The translations under genes were made by a program, and so were the position numbers. The notes beneath the pieces were generated by a model, which saw only the letters and a program-made list of their open reading frames with translations, had not been told where the DNA came from and did not search any database. 64,000 nt of DNA, taken from contig CM050449.1 of the NCBI GenBank assembly GCA_027563935.2, forward strand, positions 90,930,371-90,994,370, in the 5' to 3' direction. The stretch is from Costus lasius. Taxonomy: Eukaryota; Streptophyta; Magnoliopsida; Zingiberales; Costaceae. Positions 54,786-64,000 of this stretch are shown piece after piece; within the stretch, counting starts at the first letter, position 1; each line of letters starts with the position of its first letter.

Positions 54786-54980
54786 TTGCTTTTTACAGTG
54801 AAGAAAAGTAATAGATACAATAATTCATAAGCCAACACATAAAAACAATAATAAAAGTTGGTTAAGAATTTAGAGTTTAATAATATATATTCTATTGTTA
54901 TATTTTTCTCCTTTTGACATAAAATATGACATGAAAAAAAAACTCAACTGTTATATATATATTATCTCACAATGTATCAA

Positions 54981-55575
54981 TTAACCACCCTCTTTAGGTA
55001 AATTAATTAACATGATTGAGATAAAATACCTCATTATCATAAATATTAAAACACGTCATATTAATTATAAATGAGCCATTTTGGTAGCCAAATATTTATA
55101 ATAATTATAACATAATATATTTATGTAATGACATGACTATATGAAATTTAATTGGTTAGATTTTATCTCAAATTATACAAAATAACCACCCCATTTGGAT
55201 AGATAAATTAATTAATATAATTGAGATAAAAATAGAACATTATCATAAATATGAAGCATATTATAATTAATTATAAATGAGCAACCAAACATTTATAATA
55301 ATTATAATATAATAATTTTATGTAATGACATGCCAATATGTAAGATTTAAAGTCAGATTTACTTCAAATTATATCCACTAACTACCCCTTTCGGCAGATA
55401 AATTAATTAATATAATTGAGATAAAATTTATCATTATCATAAATATTGAAATATATTATAATTAATTATAAATGAGCCACTCTGGAAACCAAATATTTAT
55501 AATATAATATATTTATGTAATGACAATGACATAGCTATATATTAAATTTAAATCAATACAAATATCATTCTCTTT
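54981..55575. repeat. Three-unit ~197-201 bp AT-rich tandem repeat, copy C
   Basis: Units begin near 54,981, 55,182 and 55,379 with the phrase aaccaccccatttggataga then taaattaattaatataattg, and each contains attaattataaatgagc. A partial fourth block (actaaccacctactttggtta) follows near 55,635. Confidence 0.82.
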
Positions 55576-56864
55576 TATGTCATATCAATTACAAATACAA
55601 TCTCATATTATATTAACTAACCATATTATAGTAACTAACCACCTACTTTGGTTAGTATTAATTAACTCCTCTAATACAAATACAAAATAATTAAAAGCAT
55701 AAGTCGAAGCCGTTGCACATCACCGCTAGCAAGCTTGCTCACCCCTTTTGTAAATATGGACTATGAGATTGTAATGATGGTAAAATCAATATTTCTTGGG
55801 AGGACTCTATATTAAGATTTTTACAATGAAGGTTGCTAGGCCGTTGTTTCCAATCTATACACAATGTTATTAAGTAGTAGATACACAATGTATACAAAAA
55901 TCCATACACACATCAGCTATGCAAATCAGACTCTTATGAGTTTTTACAAATGTCATTTACATATCAACCTTTTTATAAAATGAATATCATATTTGCTCAT
56001 GTTAGCTGGTCCACTATTTATGGAGGAGACTACTTCTAAAACTTGGCATGCTTATCATGACTTGCTGATGCTATTACTCTAGTTACATTCAAAACAAATA
56101 TCAAGCCTTCATGAGTAGAAAGAATCTTGGTCTTGTTATATTTTATGTCCCATAGTTCTAGAGTCTACATCAAATCAGCTGTTTCACTCAATAATCGTGT
56201 ATGTTTAAAAAATCAATGATCATAAAGGAATATCAACCTTTACAAATGAAGATCAAATGTCATTTAAAAATTGAATATCAACCTTTACATATGAATATCA
56301 AATGTCATTTACAAATGAATATCAACCTCGACCGAGCCTTATGAACAAAACCCCTAAAAATGACTAAAAAAGAATGCAGAAGGAGGGTGATATCTTTAGA
56401 ATAGTCATTGTTGTAAATTACATGACTTCCACATTTTATCCTTTCTAATTAGTATTTTCGATGGCTTTATGGCACATCTTACAAGGAAGATGCTAGGTAT
56501 ATTTAACACTAATTATAGTTATCTTTTAGCAAGTTCACCATTCTATAAACTAATTATAGAAATTTTGAGTAGCAATACATAGGTAATCATGAGAGCTGAA
56601 TAACATGAAGTCATTGACTATGATTTTTTGACACAAGGTAAGATAGGAAAGGAGAAACTTTAGGATGCTTTATGTTAGTTAATAGTTACATTGATTTTTC
56701 ACTAAAGACTCAAAAGGAAACTAGGAAAAAGGAAAAAAAATAATTCCTTGTACCTCTAGAAATATGTAGGTTATCCAAGCTACTAGGATATCACCACCAA
56801 TTAGGTTTCCTAGAACTCAACAATTTATTGTCCTTTCTTTCACACGGAGGTACCAATCAACATA

Positions 56865-57282
56865 CTTACCTTGTGGCATGTATACCTCACCTCTTTCAGT
56901 TGCCCACAAGTTGTGATTAAAAGACATATCTTCAAATCATAGCTTTTCCTCACAACTAAAAAAAAATTATGATCTCAGAGCTCACAGGAAATAAAATCTA
57001 TCAAGATCAAAGAGTCCTATGTATAAATAAATATAATAGAAACAGAAAGATTATCTAATACCAATCAATCAATTTTTTTTTCTTTTTTTTTATTTTCTCA
57101 AAATAAAAACACAAGCAAATTCAAAATTTTCAGATATCACAGTTCTATCACAACTATGAAAATCCAAAACCTGCAATAACAAAAAAAAAATAAAGTTAAA
57201 TCTAAAACAAATAAAACTTAGTCTAGCAATACTAACAACTATTTTGATATTAACAAAACTAAGGTCCCTGGCAACGGCGCTA
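56865..57282 (-). mobile_element. Truncated second internal region
   Basis: Leader sequence homologous to 62,729-62,970, including caacttgtgggcaactga in complement and the primer site (57,265-57,282, complement TAGCGCCGTTGCCAGGGA). It keeps about 180 extra bases (57,070-57,250) missing from the right-hand unit. It breaks into copia-family copy C after the first few gag codons, at a microhomology catacttac / catgcttgac. Confidence 0.75.
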
Positions 57283-57291
57283 AAAACTTGT

Positions 57292-58870
57292 TGTAGTCCG
57301 TAAGTGCATGAATACTTCAAAGTAATAAAAGATATCGAATCACCGAGACCTACGTGTTAAGTACCAAATAGTTGTTTTCTTACTAGCTAAGCAAATCGAA
57401 TATGATGCAAGTAAATGATAGGAAAGTGCACGAAATATCTAAGAGGGAAACTAGGACTAGGGTTTCATCCGCCTTAATTTCTATGACTAGATATGAATAG
57501 ATGTTCGTCAATCAAATTTCAATATGATAAAGACATAATTTACTTCATAAAGAAATCATCTCGCTCTCGCACAGACAATTTACAAAGAACTAATCTTCAC
57601 TCTCATACAGGATTTATTCAATGTTAAATAAAAGTAAATCATTAACAAAGAACTCAAGGATCACTCTCGTGGATCCGAATTCTAAGTCAATCATCTCAAG
57701 TGGAAACTCAAGGATCACTTTCGTGCATCCGAATCTCAACACAGGTTCTAGTTATGGTTCTCCAACGATCCGATACTTGATCTTTTATAGTATCATCACG
57801 TTTATCACATTAATTCGATCCTAAATTCAGATTATTAACATGGCATTGTACTTCTAAAATTGAGAAATAAGAACAAACCTAATTTCTTACGATGGGCTCC
57901 TAACATTCAATTTTCGGGTTCCAAGTTCTCAAGCAAATCACCTCTCAGTCCATATCGCGAAAACTCTAAAACATGCTAACAATATGAATCTTCGGAGAAT
58001 TAAAGGCGTTCATCACATAAGTAAAATTATCATAGTAAAGTTATCATGACGAAATAAAAATTATCTAGTCATATAAAATTAAGGGGATTACACCCCATGT
58101 CCCAAAAGAATGTCTAAGCTAGCATGGATGAAGAATTATAATAAATCATTATTCAGATTGATCAGAAATTGAAAAGAAGGGGATCCTCTCCTCCTCCAGA
58201 TAAAGCTTCCTTGTGAAAATCATGGCCTGAGGTGGCCTCTACCCCTCTCGGCATGAGGCCGAACCCTAGGGACGCCTTCTCTGATTTCTCTCTAGATAGT
58301 GGATAAAAATTAGGGCTTTCACTCCCCTTATCTTCTTCTTGTTGAGATGAGTTTATAGCTTCTTTCGGATCTTAATTTGGTCCTATAAATCTCGAGAAAT
58401 CATATTTTTAAGTTTCCAGCGGAAGAATCGGGAAATTGGGCCCAAAATTACGGTACGGTGAAATATATTACGGTAGTGCCGTAATTTCTTTTGTATATTT
58501 CTGGGTGGAAATTACGGTAGTGTAATATTTATTATGGCACTGCCGTAATTTTGCTTCTATGCTTTTTGGGGTAGAAATTATGGTACCATAATATTTATTA
58601 CACCCGGGGTGTAATTTTTCAAACTTGCTCCGATTTGCATGAAAATTGACAAGCGGCTTCGTCTCGACGTCTGGAATCTATTGGTGTGTTCAAATCTTTC
58701 AAAATCCATCAAAATATGGTACTTTTTACATAAAAATCATCAAAAATAAGAAATGGTGTAGATTCCGCAATATTTGACAAATAAGACTTAAAAACAAGCA
58801 AAAAAGCATAAACATGACACAAAAGACCAATGAAATGACACAAAATATACTATGAATTTTGGTGTCATCA
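57292..58870 (-). repeat. Shared LTR of the Tat/Athila-type array
   Basis: 1,579 bp, TG...CA in plus reading (tgtagtccg to ggtgtcatca). On the sense strand it begins TGATGACACC after a polypurine-like region. A TATA-like box (complement of gtttata, 58,351-58,357) lies in it, followed in sense by a GC-richer leader with aggccgaaccctaggg. It aligns at roughly 90% or better with 62,979-63,868 and then diverges. Confidence 0.85.
58444..58620. repeat. TTACGG...CCGTAA palindrome cluster in the LTR
   Basis: Three units about 65 bases apart (from 58,445, 58,509 and 58,575), each with paired words such as attacggtagtgccgtaat and ttatggcactgccgtaa. They match the internal array at 60,966-61,380. Confidence 0.85.
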
Positions 58871-60960
58871 AACACATAAGGCTCAAACTTTGCTTGTCCT
58901 CAAGCAAATAAATAGAATAAAGAACAATGCTAAGTATGCAAAATATGCTCTTTTATGAAAAAATAAATGTCTAAAATATAATCACTCATGAAATATTCCA
59001 CCAAATGCTACATAAAATTTCAGATAAACATTATCGTCTTCTAAAATTAATCCTTAAGATTCACAACTTAATCAAATAAAATTTCACAACTTGTATAATA
59101 AAAAGAATCTCAGTCTCATGAACTCTCCCAAGTTTCAGTTTAAATCTATCATACCTTTGTTTCCAGGAATAAGATATCCAAAATATTTTTCCACTCAAAA
59201 TCTTTCTTTCTCTCTTTTTTTTTTATTTTTTTTATTTTATAATTTTGATGGTATGTACCCACATAGATACATACTTTTTATTTGGACTTCAACTCTTATC
59301 TTCGGTACCACTGTCAATTTTACATAGTGCCAAGTAGAGGAGTCATTTTTTTTTTCTTTTTTTTCTTTTATTTTTTACAGACTTCAACCCATATCTTCGG
59401 TACCACTGCCAATTTTACGCAGTGCCAAGTAGGGGAGTCTCTCTCTATTTTTGGATCTTGGATTCTTTCTTCCCAACAAATAGTAAGATAAACTAAACAT
59501 CAACTAGGTCCATCAATTGACATCAATTCAAAAATTACACTCGTATGCTAATTTTATTCAAGAAAGATGTTTCACTCTTAGATTGCATTCATCAAACAAT
59601 ATACCTACCCAAAAACCTTATGCATCAATCAATGAAGGATTTCAATAAGTAGATATATATTGAAGAAATAAATTTAGCATAATAGGCATATTTTCATTCA
59701 TAGGCATTGACATGCATAAACATTCATCATCATAGAAAAATCTACACACCTCTTATCACAAGGATTCAAGTGTTAAAAATTTTTAAACATCAAAAATGTC
59801 AAATCAATGCAAAAGGTGTGAAGCATCAAACTCATACAATCATACCGAATAAGATTATTAGAAAGTGCAAACAATACTCACAAAACTATATAGCTAACTC
59901 AATTGTCGTCCGGGGTGTACCGGCAAGGCAGATGCGGTTGGGTCCAAAGATGCACCTTTTGAAAATTTACATGCACAATTTTAAGTACATAAGGCTCATG
60001 TCAAAAAATAGTATCTTACTTTAAAAATAATAAAAATAATTTTCTCAAAGGGAAATCAGATATATCGCTAGAGATCCAAAGAAGGTGCCGGTGGAAAGAG
60101 CTGATGCAGGCAAGAAGCAGAAGTGGAACAGATGCTAGTTGAAAAGCTGCTAGCAATGATGGTGCCAGAGATAGCACTACACAACTAAAAAAAATCAGAG
60201 TCACTATATAAAGATTCTACTGCAAACATAAATAAATAAAATCAATGGAATCAGAGGCAGAAGAAGAAGTAAGAGGCTGCTAGTGGTGCTCCACAAGAGG
60301 TGGAAGACAGTTGCTCTTGAAGATTTCTGGATCTGGAGGCAAAAGAAGCAATAACAGGTTGAAAGCAAACAGAGCAGCCACTAATTTATTTATGAAAAGT
60401 AGCTATACCCAAGAATGAGATTTAATGATCCATAAAGAAAATAGACAGAACCATGTGGAAGAACGAAACTTGTTCTTTCCAGACGTATGAAGTTTAAAGG
60501 ATCAAAATATGTTAGGAATTTAGGGTGTCAGTAGAAAGAAGGCAAATCAGATTACTAAATCAAAAATTACATAGAAGTTAATCAGATTTGAAAAGTTGCC
60601 ATGCTTCCTAGAATTGTGAGAAAATATTTTCATGAAAACAACTATTCCTCAATATAGAACGAAACATGTTCTTCCAATTTCAAGTGAAAGATCAGGGTTA
60701 CAACTTATCAAAGCATCTTAAAAACCTGCAGCAAAAGAGCTAATCATATTAGTAAAAAAAAAACTGCTGCAGAAATTATTCAAGTACCAAAAGATGCTAT
60801 GTGTTATAGGATGATCCATGAACTTTAAAATTCAATAAAAATATCCAAATAATAGACAAAGATGAGTAATTCCATGTTGTGCTAAAGATCAAAAATTTTC
60901 CCAACCTAGTTTTTAAAATCACAGTGAGAAAACACCTAATCAGATAAACAAAATGCAGTT
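58871..60960 (-). other. Non-coding internal region
   Basis: No pol homology in any frame. Next to the LTR the sense strand reads GAGGACAAGCAAAGTTTGAG, the usual context before the 3' LTR in this group. A direct repeat of about 95 bases (gacttcaac...cttcggtaccactg...agtgccaagtag) lies at 59,285-59,340 and 59,380-59,435, separated by T-runs. Confidence 0.6.
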
Positions 60961-60965
60961 TTAAC

Positions 60966-61380
60966 ATTACGGGCGTAATATTCCTTACGGTAGTGCCGCA
61001 ATATATACAAAACTCTCGGGTCTGAAATATGATGGAATTACGGCATCGTAAACATGGTTACGGCACTGCCATATTTTGCACAAAAATCTCAGAAACCTTT
61101 GGGGGTAAGAAAATGCTCAAAATTACGGTACCGTAAAAAACTTTACGGTAGTACCGTAAAAGATGCCAAACTCTCAGAAAAATTTTCAAGCAAAATTACG
61201 GCCAATGAAAATTCTTACGGTACTGCCGTAAAAACCATAAAACTTTATGTTCAAAAATTACCCCAAATTACGGCCCATAAAATTCCTTACGGTAGTACCG
61301 TAAAACGCTCAAAAGTTTCTAGCCGAAAAAGGATCGAAATTATGGTACCGTGATATTTATTATGGTAGTGCCGTATTTTG
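60966..61380. repeat. ~72-bp repeat, six units, each with two ACGG/CCGT palindromes
   Basis: Units start near 60,966, 61,037, 61,121, 61,194, 61,265 and 61,337. The clearest unit contains the perfect palindrome ttacggtaccgtaa (61,123-61,136) and tttacggta-g-taccgtaaa (61,142-61,160), then ctctcagaaa-like spacer. Other units carry C-to-T and G-to-A changes in one arm. Confidence 0.9.
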
Positions 61381-61467
61381 CGCAAAGTTCAATTTTTCTG
61401 CAAAAAGAAAAGAAAAATTAACTCTAAAAATAAACTAAAATAAAAGAAACTAAGCAAAGTAAGAGTG

Positions 61468-61485
61468 CTTGGGTTGCCTCCCAAG
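61468..61485 (-). other. CTTGGGAGGCAACCCAAG hairpin
   Basis: An 18-base inverted repeat: CTTGGG and CCCAAG around a 6-base loop, just downstream of the gag-like ORF on the sense strand and preceded by AGCGCTT. A sequence with ggGAGGCAACCC is a recurrent feature of plant Athila/Tat elements as I recall; its role is not known to me. Confidence 0.6.
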
Positions 61486-61528
61486 AAGCGCTAATTTTTA
61501 GGTCCATATCTTGACCAAAAATCAAATT

Positions 61529-62746
61529 TCATGGTGAAACAGGTGGATCAGTACCATAGTAAATAGCATATAATTTTCTGCATTTCCATTGTCTTAAAAG
61601 TTTAGCCACAAATCCAAACATCCAAAATTTCATGTAAATCACGATCGACGTCGCTTTCTCAAATATGCAAAAATAAAAATTTTCAATTCCACTCCAAGGA
61701 TATTCAATAATCTTCCTATATTTGTCAGTAAGCAAAATCATTAGTCCTTTCTTCAAAATTATATCTTCGATTGCAATAGGACTTTGATCAAAAGATTCAA
61801 GTATTGGATCATCAAAACAATCTTTCTGTCTCACATTAGATTCTTCAATAAAGCACAATTTTTCAAATAAATCAGTAGATATGGGCAAAACATTAGAGTG
61901 AGATTCATCAATAATCATAATATTTAAATCTTTTTCAAGTTCCTCATGTCCATCATCAAATAATTTATCAATTTCAAAATTACCGTCAAAATCAAAATGA
62001 GACCTTTCAAAATCAATTTCCTCATGTCTTTCCACAAATAATTCATCATCAGAAGAATCAAAAGAATCAATCTCAAATTTACAAGAATTAGATTCAACCA
62101 TAAATAATATAACATCAAAAGAATCAATTTCTTAACTTTCACTAGAATCAAAAGGGGATTTTTCAGAATCAATTTTTTCCACAAATAAATCATCAAATGA
62201 ATCAATTTTACAATTATCAACATTAGAGTGAGATTCATTAATGTTCACATAAGGCTCAATTTCAAAATAATCAAAATCATAGGGAGACTTTTCTAAATCA
62301 ATATCCTTAGTTTCCAAATCAAACTCAAATAAACAAGCTTGTTGTGATGTCTGGGTTTCTAGTATTTTAGAATGAGCACTCATATTATCCATTATAGAAT
62401 TCATTTGTTTAAAGGTCTCATGTGACTCCTCTCTTTGTTTCATGAACTTTTCAAACATCAACTCTAAGCTAGATTTTTTAGTGTCCTCAAAGCATGGTTC
62501 AGAAATATGATTTGAGCAATCATCATAAAAAGAAGTTTGGTGATTTTCCCATCTAGAATAATATTGATCATCTTGATGCCATGGTGAATTGGGATTTAAA
62601 AATTGGCAGTCAGAAGTATAATGATCAAAACATCCACAAATATCACATCTAATAGAAGAATAAGATATCCTAATAGGGTGCATATAAGAGTCTAACTTAT
62701 CTTCAAGAGTGCACAATAAATCATTTTCATACTTACCTTGTGGCAT
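61529..62746 (-). pseudogene. gag: Gag-like ORF with zinc knuckle, one in-frame stop
   Basis: ATG at 62,744-62,746, about 405 codons, split by TAA at 62,132-62,134. Near residue 35 CDICGCFDHYTSDC is a CX2CX4HX4C knuckle. At about 95-140, LELMFEKFMKQREESHETFK and MDNMSAHSKILETQTSQ resemble the C-terminal gag region of Athila/Tat elements. The rest is strongly acidic with repeated words ESHSNV, EIDSFD, EKSPFD/EKSPYD. The N-terminal capsid domain is missing, so it begins where a full gag would be near its end. The final 80 residues are hydrophobic and unfamiliar. Confidence 0.7.
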
Positions 62747-62952
62747 GTATACATCACCTCTTTCAATTGCTCACAAGTTGTGATTAAAAGACATATATTT
62801 AAATCAAAGCTTTTCTACACAACTAAAAAAAAATTGTGATCTTAGAGTTCACAGGAAATAAAATCTATCAAGATTAAAGAGTCCTGTGTATAAACAAATA
62901 TAATAGAAACAGAAAGATTATCCAACACCAATCAATCAAATTTTGACTAAGG

Positions 62953-62969
62953 TCCCAGCAACGGCGCCA
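62953..62969 (-). other. Primer binding site (tRNA-Asp type)
   Basis: Plus strand tcccagcaacggcgcca; complement TGGCGCCGTTGCTGGGA. It matches the 3' end of plant tRNA-Asp (…GGCAACGGCGCCA), the primer used by Athila/Tat-type gypsy elements, with one mismatch within the first 14 bases or so. Nine bases separate it from the LTR. Confidence 0.85.
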
Positions 62970-62978
62970 AAAACTTAT

Positions 62979-64000
62979 TGTAGTCCGCAAGTGCACGGAT
63001 ACTTTGAAGTAATAAAAGATATCGAACCATAGAGACCTACGTGTTAAGCACCAAATAGTTGTTTTCTCACTAGCTAAGTAAATCGAATATGATGTAAGTA
63101 AATGATAGGAAAGTGTATGAAATATCTAAGAGAGAAACTAGGACTAGGGTTTCATCTACCTTAATTTCTATAACTACATATGAATAGATGTTCGTCAATC
63201 AAATTTCAATATGATAAAGACATAATTTACTTCATTAAGAAATCATCTCGCTCTCGCGCAGACAATTTACAAAGAATTAATCCTCACTCTCATGCAGGAT
63301 TTATTCAATGTTAAATAAAAGTAAATCAATAACAAATAACTCAAGGATAACTCTCGTGCATCTGAATTCTAAGTCAATCATCTCAAGTGGAAACTCAAGC
63401 ATCACTTTTGTGCATCCGAATCTCAACACAGGTTCTACTTATGGTTCTCCAACGATCTGATACTTGATCTCTCACAGTATCATCATATTTATCACATTAA
63501 CTCGATCCTAAATTCAGATTATTAACATGACATTGTACTTCTAAAATTGAGAAATAAGAACAAACCTAATTTCTTACGATGAGTTCCTAACATTCAATTT
63601 TAGGGTTCTAAGTTCTCAAGCAAATCACCTCTCGGTCCATATCGCGAAAGCTCTAACACATGCTAACAATATGAATCTTCAGAGAATTAAAGGCGTTCAT
63701 CACATAAGTAAAACTATCATAGTAACATTATTATGACGAAATAAAAATTATCTAGTCATATAAAATGATGGGGATTACACCCCATGTCCCAAAAGACTGT
63801 CTAAGCAAGCATGGATGAAGAATTACAATAAACCATAGTTCAGATTGATCATAAATTGAAAAGAAGGGAAAAATCAACTAACAGCACGGCTATAATGAAT
63901 ATTACAGCCGTAATCTTGCGAGGTGAACAGTACTGGCGCCTCTTCTTTCATTGATTTCTCTTCCGATCGATCTCCTTTCGCTTTGAAACTTCTGAGGTAT
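62979..64000 (-). repeat. 5' LTR of the Tat/Athila-type element, cut by the window end
   Basis: tgtagtccgcaag onward, similar to 57,292-58,160 with mostly C/T and G/A differences. After about 63,868 it differs from the other LTR and includes acggct...agccgt (63,887-63,912), again an ACGG/CCGT-type inverted pair. Confidence 0.8.

Larger units (their letters stand above)
51000..56863 (-). mobile_element. Copia-family deletion derivative, copy C
   Basis: Aligns to copy A over its whole length and keeps empty sites for the gypsy (56,051), hAT (56,753) and Mutator-type MITE (about 55,255) insertions of copy A. Minus-strand order: leader, gag fragment (54,785-54,441), RNase H (54,420-54,068), 3' region, polypurine tract (tttcccacttgg at 52,174), LTR. 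Integrase and most of RT are missing exactly as in copy A. It carries two Tourist-type MITEs and a 115-bp tandem duplication of its own. The right end joins a Tat-type element at 56,863. Confidence 0.75.
56865..64000 (-). mobile_element. Tat/Athila-type pol-less LTR element in head-to-tail array
   Basis: On the minus strand, right to left: partial 5' LTR (62,979 to window end), Asp-type primer site, gag-like ORF (62,746-61,529), a palindrome array (61,380-60,966), non-coding DNA, then an LTR (58,870-57,292). That LTR is followed by a second primer site and leader ending just after the gag ATG (56,877-56,879). So one LTR serves as the 3' LTR of one unit and the 5' LTR of a truncated second unit. 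No protease, RT or integrase is present in the 4.1-kb internal region. Confidence 0.82.

Noticed and set aside
60966..61380. CRISPR-like spacing of palindromic repeats
   Set aside because: Spacers are themselves repetitive and the block lies inside an LTR retroelement.
1..64000. Plastid or mitochondrial DNA insertions, rRNA genes, pararetrovirus sequence
   Set aside because: I saw no stretch resembling these; the tRNA sequences are of nuclear type.

Overview
The window is nuclear DNA from a flowering plant. The evidence is Ty1/copia and Ty3/gypsy LTR retrotransposons with initiator-Met or Asp tRNA primer sites, Tourist-, hAT- and Mutator-type miniature elements, and a eukaryotic tRNA-Cys (GCA). 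A monocot is possible, but I cannot show it. I found no intact host protein-coding gene. Almost everything is transposable elements inserted into one another, so the value of the window is in its nesting, its breaks and its repeat structure.

Layout. 1-1,075: a copia-LTR-like fragment and unassigned sequence. 1,076-8,424: an old minus-strand gypsy element (target duplication TGCAA) with a solo-LTR-like insertion, a perfect 757-bp tandem duplication, and a 415-bp fold-back element in its 5' LTR. 8,482-8,850: a Mutator-type MITE. About 10,105-18,440: a decayed plus-strand copia element containing a hAT MITE, a perfect-palindrome Tourist-type MITE and a 4.5-kb solo-LTR-like insertion (duplication AAATT) that carries two minisatellites. 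About 18,540-41,480: copy A of a decayed minus-strand copia family in which gag lies next to RNase H because the middle of pol is missing. Copy A was split by a young plus-strand chromodomain gypsy element (22,739-40,199; 1,795-bp LTRs; duplication CTTAT). That element was itself split inside gag by a still younger minus-strand copia element (25,556-34,655; 1,703-bp LTRs that look identical; duplication CTATC).

40,914-45,033: two hAT elements (one with a GC-rich captured segment), a plus-strand Tat/Athila-type LTR and a gypsy LTR fragment. 45,962-50,972: tRNA-Lys relics, an LTR-derived copy B of the copia family, a tRNA-Cys, and a gypsy integrase, LTR and gag in head-to-tail order. About 51,000-56,863: copy C of the copia family. 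It keeps the empty sites for the insertions in copy A and has two Tourist-type MITEs of its own. 56,865-64,000: a minus-strand, pol-less Tat/Athila-type element in an internal-LTR-internal-LTR arrangement. It carries a gag-like ORF and a striking array of ACGG...CCGT palindromes in both LTR and internal DNA.

Relative ages follow from nesting: copia family copy A is older than the chromodomain gypsy, which is older than the inner copia. Comparing copies A and C gives filled and empty sites for at least five insertions, so their ends and target duplications are read directly. No element here looks able to make a complete polyprotein. The young gypsy has two in-frame amber codons (one in the reverse transcriptase YLDD box) besides the insertion, and the young copia has one in-frame TGA and an altered protease triad.
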